Notes under the pieces: model-generated | The model's input: only the letters and a program-made list of their open reading frames with translations | Told to the model about the DNA's origin: nothing | Databases searched by the model: none | NCBI GenBank assembly: GCA_016630905.1 | Contig: WBMQ01000001.1 | Span: 868,001 to 932,000 of the forward strand | Source: Capillidium heterosporum | Taxonomy: Eukaryota; Entomophthoromycota; Entomophthoromycetes; Entomophthorales; Capillidiaceae | Direction: 5' to 3' | DNA: 64,000 bases | Translations under genes and position numbers: made by a program | In this document: piece after piece, positions 49,069 to 61,789 of the stretch | Layout: each line of letters opens with the position of its first letter | Numbering within the stretch: the stretch's first letter is position 1

Positions 49069-49977
49069 ATTTAGTTGAGTTTTTCAAGTAGTTTTGAGTC
49101 GAGAAATTGAGCTCGTTAAATAGTGCTGGAATCCTGGAAAAGTATTTGTAATCAGAGTGACGAATAGCAACTTAAATTTACAGCTCGAAGTTGTGAATAA
49201 CCCGATGTCATGAGACGTTTATGATATTTACTCCATTCAGATTTATTGAGCATATTCTCTTATGCATTTCCAAGTCAAATGTGCATAATATATTTGAACG
49301 ATGGAGGTACGAAATATACAAATTTGGATAACAATGAGCAATGTAAATGAGATTTATAGCTATTGATACCCAATGAATTTTGATTATTTTAAGAACCATG
49401 CTACTTAATTTGTTACTGTAAAATTTCCATTGTAGCTTCAATTTATAGTTTGTGAGCTAAAGGATCGCACTTATAAAGATGTAAAGCGAGTATAGTTGTA
49501 GTCCTATGATCTATCTAAACTCACCTGCTACCGCCGTCGTCTCCTATGATCGCTAAATATCCTTTTAAAGCAGGCGTACAACTTACTTTTAAAAGCCTGC
49601 ATGCCTTTACAATATAGTTTGACTTAAACTGGATCAGAAATTTGTTCTATTTTGGACCTTCAAAACTTCTATAACTCATTCTAATTTCATATATAAAGAC
49701 TAAATTAGCATACAACTAGGTCCTATTTGATAATGCCTAATATCTCAAATAACTTCTATATAAGTATGCAGAATACAGAGTTTATATTTTAAAATGATAT
49801 ATCGACAGTATCCTAATACTTCAAGCCACCCATAAAGCAGGCATTGTAAAATATAACCATCTATTTAATCAATCATCAAACTACATTATATGTAGAAAAT
49901 ATTCATAAAAATACTAGCTCAGCATATAGTTTTAATTGGCCTAAGTGAAAGTTGGGTAAAAGACACCCATATTCAAC
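49069..49977. other. AT-rich intergenic DNA
   Basis: Promoter of BNA1 and 3' region of SF3B1. An open frame at 49208-49441 (minus) has no ATG at its start and no domain. Confidence 0.5.
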
Positions 49978-52900
49978 TCAAATGAAGTAATCCAACTCAT
50001 ACCGTTGGTAGGTGTTGTTCTCATCATCCTCGACTCTGGGATAGTAGGCGACGAGAGCGTCGGGTGCAGCGATGTAGACGTTGTTGTATAATTTCCAGTA
50101 GATTTCTCGGACCTTACGGGCAGGATGGAACAGACCTTGCAAGATGTACTGTAAGATACGTCCTGGGCCCAAGGCGACACGCAAGCCGTCGATAGCCTCA
50201 GAGACGGCGTTGATGACATGAGGCGACGTCTCAAAGATATTGGGCCATACGTGGTTGAGGAGATGAAGGAGGGCGTCCTCGCAGCCTAGACCAAAGACAC
50301 CTAGTGCCATGTGCTTGACTGTAGCACAGGCGGTCTGGCGATGGACGAGGTCTCGGTCGATAAGGGCGTCTTCTAGGATGGGTGTGACAGCATAGATGTA
50401 GTCCTTGCCCATCTCACCGATATACTCAAAGAGGAAGGATAGCGATTTGAGGACACCGTTTTGGACGTTAAGCTCAGGGACACGGTACTCGTTCATGAGA
50501 GCAGGTAATACGGTGAATGGTGCACAGGTCTCGGCGACGATGGCGATGGCAACTGTCGTACAGACACGGTTCTGACGCTCTTGTACCTTGAGATTGTTGA
50601 GCAGCGTGGCTAAAACGTCCTGAGGGCCGATAGCCTTGGCGATGTAACCAAAAGTGTTGACGGTGGCTCGACGGATCCCCTTCTTGTGGGCCTTCAGCAT
50701 GTCAAGCAGTTCGAAGCAAATACGCATCCATTCCTTGGCGGCTACGAACTCGGCACCGCGATCGGCGATACGTCCGACCAGGTCGATGCAGTTCTCTTGC
50801 ACTTTCTCGTGGCGATTTTTGAGGATAGGCGTCAGACGGGGAAGCAGGTCTTTGATGGGTGGAGTCATACTCGTCATACCGATGACGTTGACGATGGCCT
50901 TCAAAGCACCTAAAATCGAGCCAAGTACTTCAGGATACTCTTCACCGAGGTATTCAAAGAGGACGACACCGAGTTGGCCCATCAGTCGTTCTTCACCACA
51001 GGTCTTCATGACGACAGCAATGCGGGAAATAAGATCCGCGGCCTGTTGGCGTACCTTGGCTGATTTGTTATTGAGACGCCACAGGATGGCTGAGTTGACC
51101 TGAAGCAAGTACTGCTGGGCTCGCATACCCAAGGCGTTGATGACTGCTCCAAATCCATTGAGGATGACGGTTTCCTCTAATGTCTGCTCCTGGAACGCGT
51201 ACAAGATACCGTCGATCAGCATCTCTTCAAGGCGGGTGTCGATGTCGGTGACTCCCAACGAGGTAACAACCTTCTCGATTGTCTCCATCACCATCTTGCG
51301 GTAGGGCTCCGACTCATCCTTAAGGTCCTCGACAATACGACCAACAATCTCACTGGAGCCAACCTTCTGGGCTAACTCGACCGTCGTTTCGACCAATTGG
51401 CGGTAGTTCCGGCGATCCAAGGCCATACGGCGCACCCAAAAGTGCTTGAAGAATTCAGGAAGGATATCTTCTTTAATGTACTGGACTGAAACACCGTCGG
51501 TGGCGGCACACTGCTTAACGACTTTCAACACGATCTTCTTCATTTCCTCATCGGGGGACTGGAACTCACGGATAAGAATAACCATGACCTCTCGCGTGTA
51601 GTAATTGGCGTATTCGGAATCCATGAGTGGGATGATGTAGCCAATGGCCTTGAGGAAGGCGGCCAGCCCTTTACCACGGTGCTTGCGGATACCGGTCCAG
51701 AGGGGCTTCAGAATATTGTCAAACGATTCAATACCGTAAGGGGCAGCTGCCTCTGCTACGGCTGCGATGGAGAGGGCGGTGATCGTACGGACTTTCTGTT
51801 GCTCATCTTCCAAACCGTGTTGAATAATATCGACCAAGTTCTTCAGATGGGGAAGGATAGCACAGCCCATAAGGATGGCAATCTGTTGCACAATCTTAAT
51901 ACCGGTATGGCGAGCCTGCCATGACTTCTTTGACTTACAGACAGCTTTCAAAAAAGGCATTAACGCGGGGATACCTAAGGCGGAGGCGACGACTGAGAAT
52001 GCACGAGCCGTGGTATTACGTACATATTCATCGACGTGATCAATATCGGGACGCATAGTAGCAATCATGGTGGCGAGACCAGCAGCTTTGGATAAGTTAC
52101 TGATGATTTCACGACCTTCGACACGAGCATAGTAATCCTCATCAATCAGAAGGGGCTCGATAACAACCAGAATCTTGTGCACGTAGGGTCGGATCAAGTC
52201 ATCAAGTTTGTAAAGGATACGGTCGATAACTTTAACCAAAAGATGTCTCTCCTGGTCTTCGAGGGTTGGAGACATCAGCAGTGGTAAAATCTGGTTCAAA
52301 AGCGGGCCAGCTCCAAAGTCGCGAGCTTTGTCTGTGATTGTACGCAATGCAGACTTTCTCATGGGAGGGGTACCATTCTTAATTTTGAGTAGTAGACGCA
52401 TGATCTTACGTTCTTTCAGCTGCTCGACGGGAATCTTCTCTTCATCAGTGTTGTCAAGAAGCTTGCCAAAGAACTCCATATCCTCCTGTTTGAAATGTGG
52501 TAAGCTTCCGACACCTGGGATTTCAGTGGGCAGGTCTCCGCCGTTGATAAACATATTTTGCTCTTCGGTCATCATGAAGCCGCCAGAGCCGGCCATTGGG
52601 GTGGGAGTGGCCATCAGTTTACGAGCTGGGGTACGGATGGGGGCATAGTTGGAGGGTGGTTCGAGGATCTTGTACCCAGAAGAAGGTAAAAGTGCATCGA
52701 TATCTGCATCGCTTAGAGGTTGGTTGCGCAGGTCGATCTCACGCTCCCATCTGAGGGTATTCATTACTTCAGGAGTCATCGGGATGAGGTTGGAGCCTGG
52801 GGTGGCTAATCCCATATTATTTGGCGTGGCAGAAACTTGATCAACACCAACTGGAGTTTCATCCCAACGTGAACGTGTACGCTTACCGGAGGCGTCGGCT

Positions 52901-53613
52901 GAATTAGCTTCAGATCTTGGGGTTTCATCCCAGCGCGATGATTGCTTGGTAGAATTTGAGGACTCTACAGGAGTTTCATCCCACCTGTTACGCTTACGGA
53001 TGGATGAGCTGTCGGAAGCACGGGGCGTCTCATCCCATTTCTTTGAGCTTGAGGAGCTGCTCGATTGTCTTGAATCCCGAGTCATTACAGGGGTTTTGGC
53101 TTCATAACGTCCACTCTGCTCGTACTCTTCCTTCAATCTATTTACCTTTTCGGCCTCTCTTTCTTTGATGGTTTTGCGGACTTTCTCTTCTTCATGCTCC
53201 AACTCTCGAGTCTTCATTACGTCGCGGTAAGCTCTACCACCTGAAGAGTCTTTTGAAAAGGCATCGGCTCTCTCGGGGGAAATGTCACGCAAGAAGCGTC
53301 TGGAATGGTAATCATCTTCGCGTTGGGCAATAATCTTACTTGCTTTTTTATCGACATGCGCAAAAGGATCTGCATCATGGTCGATTAGGTCGTCTTCTTC
53401 ACCAGGTAGTGGTAGGCTGGAAACATACTCCGATTTATCATTTGTGCTGTAGTAATCTCTATCGTAGGTGACACCGGATAATGAAACGCGACTTGCCTGC
53501 TCTTCTTCAAGGCGCTTAGCTTCTCTCTCCTTTTGTTTTTCTCTGAGTTCTTTTTCAAATTCTAAATTAATGTTAGTGAGTAGGTTAGCTTTAAAATAAC
53601 AATTACCTTCCAT
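49978..53613 (-). CDS. SF3B1: splicing factor 3B subunit 1
   Basis: Exons 53607-53613 (7 nt: ATG GAA G) and 49978-53561 encode 1196 aa. SF3B1 is the HEAT-repeat scaffold of the U2 snRNP that clamps the branch-site helix. The N-terminal region has four W-D-E-T-P motifs (KKWDETP, NRWDETP, SRWDETP, SRWDETP), the cyclin/CDK and cofactor docking repeats. The HEAT superhelix is very conserved: [20 protein letters not shown] includes the lysine matching human K700, and [17 protein letters not shown] follows. The C-terminus ends [12 protein letters not shown]. The 3.6 kb coding sequence has no frame break. It is the largest and best-conserved gene here. Confidence 0.98.
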   Translation of the reverse strand: MEGNCYFKANLLTNINLEFEKELREKQKEREAKRLEEEQASRVSLSGVTYDRDYYSTNDKSEYVSSLPLPGEEDDLIDHDADPFAHVDKKASKIIAQREDDYHSRRFLRDISPERADAFSKDSSGGRAYRDVMKTRELEHEEEKVRKTIKEREAEKVNRLKEEYEQSGRYEAKTPVMTRDSRQSSSSSSSKKWDETPRASDSSSIRKRNRWDETPVESSNSTKQSSRWDETPRSEANSADASGKRTRSRWDETPVGVDQVSATPNNMGLATPGSNLIPMTPEVMNTLRWEREIDLRNQPLSDADIDALLPSSGYKILEPPSNYAPIRTPARKLMATPTPMAGSGGFMMTEEQNMFINGGDLPTEIPGVGSLPHFKQEDMEFFGKLLDNTDEEKIPVEQLKERKIMRLLLKIKNGTPPMRKSALRTITDKARDFGAGPLLNQILPLLMSPTLEDQERHLLVKVIDRILYKLDDLIRPYVHKILVVIEPLLIDEDYYARVEGREIISNLSKAAGLATMIATMRPDIDHVDEYVRNTTARAFSVVASALGIPALMPFLKAVCKSKKSWQARHTGIKIVQQIAILMGCAILPHLKNLVDIIQHGLEDEQQKVRTITALSIAAVAEAAAPYGIESFDNILKPLWTGIRKHRGKGLAAFLKAIGYIIPLMDSEYANYYTREVMVILIREFQSPDEEMKKIVLKVVKQCAATDGVSVQYIKEDILPEFFKHFWVRRMALDRRNYRQLVETTVELAQKVGSSEIVGRIVEDLKDESEPYRKMVMETIEKVVTSLGVTDIDTRLEEMLIDGILYAFQEQTLEETVILNGFGAVINALGMRAQQYLLQVNSAILWRLNNKSAKVRQQAADLISRIAVVMKTCGEERLMGQLGVVLFEYLGEEYPEVLGSILGALKAIVNVIGMTSMTPPIKDLLPRLTPILKNRHEKVQENCIDLVGRIADRGAEFVAAKEWMRICFELLDMLKAHKKGIRRATVNTFGYIAKAIGPQDVLATLLNNLKVQERQNRVCTTVAIAIVAETCAPFTVLPALMNEYRVPELNVQNGVLKSLSFLFEYIGEMGKDYIYAVTPILEDALIDRDLVHRQTACATVKHMALGVFGLGCEDALLHLLNHVWPNIFETSPHVINAVSEAIDGLRVALGPGRILQYILQGLFHPARKVREIYWKLYNNVYIAAPDALVAYYPRVEDDENNTYQRYELDYFI

Positions 53614-54866
53614 TACTGAATTTGCTGTAAAAGAAATAGGTTGAAGATTTGATAGTGTTCTGAAAACAAAAGTAAACTTGACAAAATTTAGTTTAGCTTA
53701 GCACAGAACTTCAAAATGTGCAAAATATTTGTACTCTATTTCAAATTAACTGCATTTGAAAAAAACCATCTTAGAGTTTATAAGGCATTTAATTTGGAAT
53801 ATGGTTTAATAGCCAAAACAGAGCATAAAGCTTCCCACCAAGGATACTAGCATCAAATACATATAAAGTCAAAAGGAAATCCTCCTATGATATTAGCCAA
53901 TGCCTAGTAGTGATTAGTTGGACTGGTAGCTACAGTGGATGATTTTGCAGTACTACAGGCAGCTCATACTCTAAATCAACCATAAGCTATGAAGGGGACA
54001 TTACTAAGCACAACAAATATATGCCCTTGGTCGCAGCATAGTGTTACTTATAAAGCTATAGCCTATTTTATAGCTAATAGTAAAGTTAATTTTCAGTTGG
54101 CTTTATTTTAATTTGTTATGCCGATGTATAGCCTCATAATAGCATCTTTCTTCCATCTGATGCTGTTAGGTATTTTACTTTAAAAATATATTTGGTATAA
54201 GTACTCGATCTTTCCAAATGAGAGTAGTAGCTTAGATAATAAAAAGTAAAACCATATTATTAAAGATATAGGACAGCATTAGCACAGTAAAATATATCAA
54301 AATCATTCTGAAAACTGTTTATACTACCAAACATAATGCCTAGAGAAAAGGCTGCATTTGTACATATACAGGCTTGAAATTTAGATAGACGTTAAACCAG
54401 AAAGGATAATAAGGATAAAATAGAATAGTTGCTTGTAAATTAATCTTTACTATTTTAACAGTAGCTTCAAACTTTATAGAATTGTGTGCTCAATAACTAC
54501 ACTTTTCTATAGTGTTGCATATAGCCTTATTTTGGTAACGATGCTAACCATTAACATGGAAGTATACTGCTAAACTTAGCATAAATATACTTCAAGTAGT
54601 AAATACTGAATTAAATGTATATACTTATTAAGTCAAGGAAAATTAAAAAATGCACTAGAATTTCGATAGCTTTGGAATTATATTCCTGGCTTAGTAAAAA
54701 CAAATAGACAGTAGAAATGGATGATAAACAATGTAAAAAGAATCGGAATGGTGACAGCATAGTAACTAAAGATAAACTATTTGATGAATCTTGAATAGAA
54801 AAAACACAGCAACAAGTCATTACTTTAACGGAACGTTGTCTTGAAAAGTTTATAGATGGGAAGCAT
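53614..54866. other. AT-rich intergenic DNA
   Basis: 1.25 kb with the SF3B1 promoter and the 3' region of the COX7C-type gene. No gene seen; the frame at 54611-54820 has no exon partner or domain. Confidence 0.5.
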
Positions 54867-55173
54867 TTACTGCTTGTTAAGTTGCCATACGCAAGCTAAA
54901 TGTAGCATAGCTAGTAAGTACATAATAGTTTACAAAAAATACCTAATACGGGGAGAGAGCTAGCGAAGACGCAGGCAGCGGTGAACTTGAAAGCGAAGCT
55001 GACCTTGTTCTTGGTGCTGAAGGGTAGGTGCTAATTACCAAAAACATAATTTAGAGTCAAGATTGGAAAATGAAGCTTACAGCACCATTGGTGTTCTCGA
55101 AATGGTAGAGATCGGAACGGCGGAGTTGGCGCATGGCAGCAGTGCTGCGGGTGAGGGCGGATCTGGCAAACAT
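54867..55173 (-). CDS. COX8: cytochrome c oxidase subunit, COX7C/yeast Cox8 family
   Basis: Exons 55081-55173, 54943-55030 and 54867-54895 encode only 69 aa, too short and split for ORF callers. The subunit is a single-span component of complex IV in the inner mitochondrial membrane. A presequence rich in Arg/Ser (MFARSALTRSTAAMRQLRR) precedes HFENTNGA, then the family block HLPFSTKNKVSFAFKFTAAC and a membrane helix ending VLACVWQLNKQ. The LPF-x-x-K-N signature and the WQL end match COX7C/Cox8. Both introns (50 and 47 nt) join in frame. Confidence 0.88.
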
Positions 55174-55753
55174 TTTAAATACTCTAGGCTGGCTTAGAAA
55201 CTTGAGATGTGATCTCTGATAACAAATTTTATTTTTGACGAAAGGATGATTTTTGCTTGACAAATGAGATCCTTCCATAACTTAGGGCTCGTGAGGTAAT
55301 TCAATAAAACTTGGAAAATATATTCCAAATTAACTGCGTCAGTTTATATTTGACATTTAATATAGTCAGTTATTAATTTGGAATTTCCACTCGCTATTTG
55401 CAGCACTACCCTGTTCGGATATATCTGGGAATTTTCTATAATTAAACTTGTAAAACTTACACAAGATCTATAGACAGCTTTTATGACATTCATCAGAAGA
55501 ATTTGCACTGATTTTTTTAGATAGCAAAGCGTTCCTAACTCTATTAGATTTTTAAATAAATCGCTTTATGTAAGATGCCAGCTTAATTTACCTTTTCAGA
55601 TAGCACCATTATATATTTAAGAAGTTTCGATTCCTTTGTACATGACACTGTTTAAAGGCAATTGTAAATTTACATTTTAATTTTATGATTCTTTTATATT
55701 TTCACAAGATTATATATAATTCAAAGTATAGCTTTAACTAGCTCATTTAGGAG
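55174..55753. promoter_or_regulatory. divergent promoter region
   Basis: AT-rich spacer between the divergent COX8 and RdRP genes. No gene seen. Confidence 0.5.
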
Positions 55754-58700
55754 ATGCCTTCAGCTAAAGAATTCCCTACCAAAAATTTTACGTTACAGGG
55801 TCTACCATTAGATGTATCTGAGCATAACTTAGAAGATTTATTCAGGAAATATGGTCCCATTGAGAGTATCGATATAAAATCCAATCTCCTAGCACAATCA
55901 ACTACAGCTTCACTAAGATTTAGGGAAATACCACCACCTGCAATATATTCCGATTTAATATATTTTAAAAGTCGAAAGGTATATGTAATCAGCGAATGCC
56001 CAAATGTAGAACAGATGGTTGAACTTGAGAGTACCAATGAGTCTTCTGAAAAGAAATCTGCAAACCCCCAAAGTAATGACAAGGCCTTTGAATTAAGCAG
56101 AATAGAACTTGGAACTTATCATCAGAATACTTTTTTTTCAGAATGGACGAGTGTACCTTTATCCAACAAGGATGATGTCAAATTCTGGTTGAAAATAAAT
56201 CAGAGCAAAGCTATATTGATAATTGAGTTTGTGGTCAACAAGTTTTTTATTCGAGCCAATATCTCGTTCCAGCATATCAAAGGCACCATTTTAGTTGAGG
56301 AGGTGGAGCATGATATCGTATTGACCATTCGAAACTTAATCCCACCAAAGCTGTGGTTTATCTTGAAGGAGGAATATAATGAAAACAAAGCCAGTAAGAA
56401 ATCGAATCGCTTTAAGAGACTAGTTGACCACCACCGCAACCTTTTTGCCCATAATTCGCAGACGACTAGCCCACTCACTCCACCTTACAAAAATAGGAAG
56501 AAGTTTAATCTGGGCGTCAACTTGGTTTGGCGTATCCGATTACATGCCAATAGCTACGGAGACAATTTGAGCAAGCAACGCGAACTGAGCTGTCTTTCCA
56601 AGTACAACATACTAAAGGATCCGATAGAGTTCGAGCATATTGAGGTCCGTAAGATAGACACCAAAGGTCCCGTTTATATTCCAAAGGACCTACCGTTTGC
56701 AGTCCAGTATTCGATAGAGAGTCTCTTCAGCCGCAATTTAACTTTTTACCATGCCTGGTCCAAAGATTTCGCAGATCTTTTACATAATATGCCCCAGAAC
56801 AAAGTTGTCCGAGCGATGGAGCAGGTATGGGCTGAAGATGAGGCAATACTAGACCTCTACAGATATTTTCAAAGCGAAATTGAGAACCCAGTCTACCTGC
56901 AGCACAATGTAAAGACGCCCACCTACAACGCACTTGTTCGTAAGGTAATCATCACCCCAACCAGGATGATCGTTGTCCCTCCCACCTTCGAGATTACTAA
57001 TCGCATTTTGCGTAAATTCCGTCACGTCGAGGATCAATTTCTACGTGTTGCTTTTACCGACGAGAACTCCATATCGATAAACTCAGCCTCTCATGATGAG
57101 GCCCAGCATCTCAGCAATCGCATCTTCCTTGCTTTGTACTACGGCATCAGCTTAGCCGGGCGCAACTATAAGTTCCTTGCTTTCTCAGCCAACCAACTGC
57201 GTGATCATAGTTGCTGGTTCTTTTCAGAGGGAAACGGTGTAAAGATTGATGACATCCTTAAATTCATGGGCAACTTTGAGAATACCAACTATGTTTCCAA
57301 GTACACGACACTCATGGGCCAGAGCTTCTCTAGCTCATATGACAGTATTAAGCTAGCCTCCACCGACATCAAGATCATTCCTGATATCGGACATAACAAG
57401 CACACTTTTTCTGACGGGGTGGGTAAGATTTCAGCCTATTTACTGAGAAAAATCGCCAAGAAACTAAGCATGGACATTGTTCCCAGCGTCATCCAGTTCC
57501 AGATGGCTGGCTTCAAAGGAATCCTATCTCGATGTGATGAGCTACCTGACAATGAGGTTCACTTTCGTAAAAGCCAGTACAAATTCGACTCCAATCACTC
57601 CACTTTGGAAATTGTCCGGAAAGCAGCCTACTCCTCCTCCTACCTCAATCACAAATTAATCAACATTCTGTCCACCCTGGGTGTTCCTGACTCCACCTTC
57701 ATCCAGATGCAGGATGAGATAGTTGCTGAATTGCTGAATTTTGATGCCAGCGTCAACCAGGCTCGCCGCTGTTTGGTCAAATACTTTGATGATTTCGGCA
57801 TCTCTCGGACGCTGCTACGTCTTATTAATGCTGGATTTTTGACTACCACCGATTGTTACGTCCGGAATTGTCTGAAACTTATCGCCATTAACATCCAGAA
57901 CAATCTCAAGCAGAAGGCCCGTATCCACGTCAACGAGGGAGCTCTGCTAATTGGAATTCTCGACGAGACCAACACATTGGAAGCTAACCAGATCTTTGTA
58001 TGCTGTACCGATCTCGAATCTTCCACCCAAAGGAAACGAATAATAGTGGGCCCTTGCATTGTGAGCCGAAACCAGGCTCATCATCCGGGCGACATCCAAT
58101 TAGTTGAGGCGATCGATGTAAAGGGCCTACACAATCTTCATGATGTCGTCGTCTTTTCAGCCAAGGGAGAACGCACTATACCCAGCATGCTAGGTGGCGA
58201 CGATTTGGATGGGGATAAGTTCACTGTAATCTGGGACAAGAACCTGATCCCCAAAAAAACATATGAGCCGATGCAGTCATTATCCGCTAAGGAAAAATAT
58301 GTGGACAAGGTGAAGACCACCGACATCATTCAGTTCTTTGTCGAGCACATAATGAATGATAATATGGATCAAATCTCCAATGCCCATCTCGTATTGTCTG
58401 ATACCAGTCCCAAAGGCGTCTTCGATCCTGAGTGCATTAAATTAGCTCAGCTATACTCTAGGGCGATCGATTTCTCCAGATCGGAAATTCTGGCAGAGTT
58501 TCCCGATGAGTATAGGCCCAGAGCGTACCCCGACTTCATGGAGAAGAACGACAAGCCAACATACGTCAGCAATAAAGTGCTTGGAAAGCTGTACCGTAAG
58601 GTAGATATGCTCTACTTCGCGCCGGATGATGAGTACAAGCTCGATCAATCGATGCTTATCGAAGGGGTACCAGAGCTACGTAGATGATGCAATCCAGTGC

Positions 58701-59351
58701 AAGCTAGAGTATGACGCGTCGGTACGCTCCATCATGAATCAATTTGGGATCCAATCCGAGTTTGAAGCTGTATGCGGATGTATGCTGCGTCACCACGATA
58801 TGATAGAGAAGACAAGCTTCCGAGTTCGAGAGATGATGTCGGAAACGATGCGCAGCATCAAGAAGGACTTTAGCGATAAGTTTCACGCCCCCTTCAAGTT
58901 AAACAAAAAGGACCTTATCATAAACGAGGACAACAAGGATACCATCTTAAAAAAGGCATCAGCTTGGTACTACGTCTCCTATTCACCTGACATTCGCCAA
59001 CAGACTGAGTCCAACTTTACTACATTTGCATGGGTCATCGAAGATCGGCTAATTGATGTTTTAAAATCCAAGGGATATAAACCTAAAATCTTTGCAAAAC
59101 CTACCTCCCAGCTTGATAAATTGGATGGAGAGAAACCAGTAAAGTCAGAGCTCGATAGCTTTACCTATCCAACTGTGAATACCAGGCTGGATAAAATTAA
59201 TTTTGCCAGTCCTGATAACATTCAAGATATACTCCTTATAAGTTCGGATGATGAGCTTTTTGAGGATGATGACGACAACTTTGAGCTTAACCAGCGACTT
59301 GAAGCTATGAATTTAGAAGATATATTAACCCAGTCCAACCATAAGGTTTAA
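55754..59351 (+). CDS. RNA-dependent RNA polymerase (RNA silencing) with a +1 frame break
   Basis: One exon, about 1198 aa with one base skipped. Eukaryotic RdRPs (QDE-1/RDR type) convert single-stranded RNA to dsRNA for Dicer. An RRM-like domain occupies residues 6-80 (FTLQGLPLDVSEHNLEDLF). The catalytic DDLDGDKFTVIWD motif is near residue 815, supported by GDNLS..., FSDGVGKIS and QFQMAGFKG. The first frame stops at TGA 58685-58687; the C-terminal domain (YVDDAIQCKLEYD, SIMNQFGIQSEFEAV) runs on in the +1 frame to 59351. The break is at GAAGGGGTACC (58661-58671): dropping one G gives the conserved EGYQSYVDDA. The active site lies before the break, so a truncated protein would keep it but lose the C-terminus. 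Confidence 0.93.
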
Positions 59352-59469
59352 AACTATTCCCTACCTGCCTATCGCCCATGCTGTAACTACTGCTGACTTC
59401 TATTTACCAGCATAGAATATCTTCTAAAATAAATCTAAATTGCTTTTAATTTTATTTAACTTTTAAAAT

Positions 59470-61015
59470 CTATGCTGTAAACAAGTCCCAGTACAGCGCT
59501 CCATACAGGTAACAAGTCAAAATCGCCGAGTAGATTGAAGTTAAAAGCAAAGGTAGGAAAGTCTCAGAGATACCTGGTAAGAATCGCAGTACAAATATGG
59601 GTAAAGCCATCGAGTAGTATCCCACCTCTAACCAAGTCAACTTCAACTTAGTAAACCGGTAAGCTAGGCAACTCCATATAACCAAATAAACTAATCCAGC
59701 TAAACTTTCGGTAAAAGGTATGAGCAACGGTAGGTTCCCATACCCACCCACTATTTGCAACTGGATCCAGATTTGAGTCAACTTTTTGGAAGTAGGAACT
59801 AAGTAGATCAGTGGGAATATAACCAACATGATAGCTTTCTCATGGACGTGGTATCCGAAATGGAAGGCAGTAAACCCGTTCAATGTCAGAACCTTGAAAA
59901 AGTTTGTTGCAGTTGGCTTGCATGCCAAATAGAGTAAGCTAGGTAGCATCATACCTAACGTGATTAAAAAGGTATGATGGGGTTGAATGTCAGGTAAGTG
60001 GAAGAACTGAATATCACCTACCAAGCCTCGAGTTACCGAACTGGTATCAATATCTAACTTAGGTAGCAACTTCAACAACAGTCGGTCAATGACAGCATAC
60101 AATGCCCAAAAATTGGGGGCCCAGTAGGCGTGCAACAATCCTCGTTGGAAGGGAAATAATCTTGATTTAATTTGCAGCAGCTGATCGATACTCAAAAATG
60201 GGGCAAAGGCTACGCCAACAGGAATAAGCACCGATATACCTAAAGTTAGTAAACGCTGGCATCGATTTTACAAGGGGAGGGGTCAGAACATATCCAAAAA
60301 GTAAGTAGACAAAGTAGGCAGGAGCTAAGTAGACGTAAATGTGCTTGAAACATAGTAAAGTTGCAAACAGAAAACCGCCCCATACGAAGTTGGAGGTGAA
60401 GATAGCGTTGAGGGACAGGAGTAGGATACCGTACATGAAACCATTGTATTGGAAGTGGATATGGTCTACCATAAATAAACTGGGGTTGAACAAAGTCAAC
60501 AGGCTTAATACTTGGATACCAAATTCGAAACTCTTGACTACACTATTGAACCTACTTCCAGTTAAAATTGAAATAGAAATAAAAATTACTGGATAAGGCT
60601 GAACACCAACATCAATTCAGAAACTATAACGGAAAGGCGTTGGAATAGTACGCAGGCAAAGCTAGAGTAATTGAGTTGGTTGAGATTGGTTATATTTAAG
60701 TCGAATAGTTTGGAAACTTGGCTTCAGGATGAATTCAAAGTATGCGAAAAATGGTGGGTAATCTAACGTCCATTCGCTAGTTTTCTAAATTTTTATAAAA
60801 AACAAATGTTAACTTGATGGAAAAGATAAAAAGCTACTTCAAAGTACCATTGGTTCAAAGGTAAGCTCGAAGTTATAGCTAACCAGTTTCTATGGACTTC
60901 AAAGTCGGTTGACTTGCTTTGTAAAATTTAAAAAATAATAGATACTATAAACTTACTAGGCAAAGAACAGTAGGAGCTTGATACCGGTTACCAATAGGAA
61001 TATTCGTAGGTACAT
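59470..61015 (-). CDS. ALG8: dolichyl-P-Glc alpha-1,3-glucosyltransferase ALG8 with two +1 frame breaks
   Basis: Exons 60957-61015, 60838-60916, 60590-60784 and 59470-60551 encode 470 aa if two bases are skipped. ALG8 adds the second glucose to the lipid-linked oligosaccharide in the ER lumen. Family blocks: [83 protein letters not shown] (which separates ALG8 from ALG6) and FGYHVHEKA. Break 1 is in exon 3 at about 60719-60727 (FEFIL then SQVSKLFDL). Break 2 is in exon 4 at about 60251-60262 (VKSMP then RLLTLGISV). Exon phases agree only if both are +1. Many membrane helices. Confidence 0.92.
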
Positions 61016-61789
61016 TGTTGAATTTCTTCTGTCTTGATTATTTCTAGTATAGAGAGCTTGATTTTGGTCATAGCTTTCTCAAAGTCCAAGGTTTACTGAT
61101 TCAACATCAAAAGGATAATTTTGAACCAATTAAAGGTAGTTAGCTGGCTACAAATGGTACAGATATTCAAATTGCAATGGCACTATTTTCAACAGAATAG
61201 GTAACTTATTTTAAATGAATTATTGGATAGGTTTAGTTACATTACAACAAAAGTTCTTCAGGTAGCTCATAATATAGATGATACGTATGTGGCTTAAAAT
61301 ATATAAATGTAGCATTGACTATATTTTCCTTGCTCAAGTAAATCTACGTTTATAAAAATTTGATACTTTTGCATTATATTTAAATCAGAAAGAAGCTAAT
61401 AATAGTACAGCTATTGATAAACCTGACAACACTTAAGGCTTAAGGCTTAAATAAGATACTATTTTTGAATAGATACCAATATGGTAACAATATTGAAGGT
61501 TTCTATAATTCCCAAGTACTCCTTTACAACAATCTACTATAGTGCTATCTAAAATAACCTAACTACAGCTCATCCTATATAACAAGCTTCATGCTATCTA
61601 TTGGTGGCATCAAATTTCCAACTATACCTTTGTTAACTTGAAGTTTATACTGTAAAATATTGTAAAAATACCAATATTCAAAATTGCACATTTTTTCAAT
61701 AAAGTCTATAACATTCCCACTTAGGCCTATAGTATAAAGCCTTTCATATTCAAAACTCAAGCCTTCACACTTTGTCACCTTTCAACCAA
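61016..61789. promoter_or_regulatory. divergent promoter region
   Basis: AT-rich spacer between ALG8 and the La-related gene. A minus-strand frame 61575-61778 begins at GTG and has no domain; a La motif exon for the downstream gene was sought here and not found. Confidence 0.4.

Noticed and set aside
49208-49441. 77-codon minus-strand open frame
   Set aside because: No ATG at its start, AT-driven composition and no recognisable content.
60261-60292. 32-nt intron-like segment in ALG8 (GTAAAA..TACTAACTTTAG)
   Set aside because: Removing it leaves the wrong frame and deletes KSMP..LTL, which aligns with the family. The coding reading with a +1 skip fits better.
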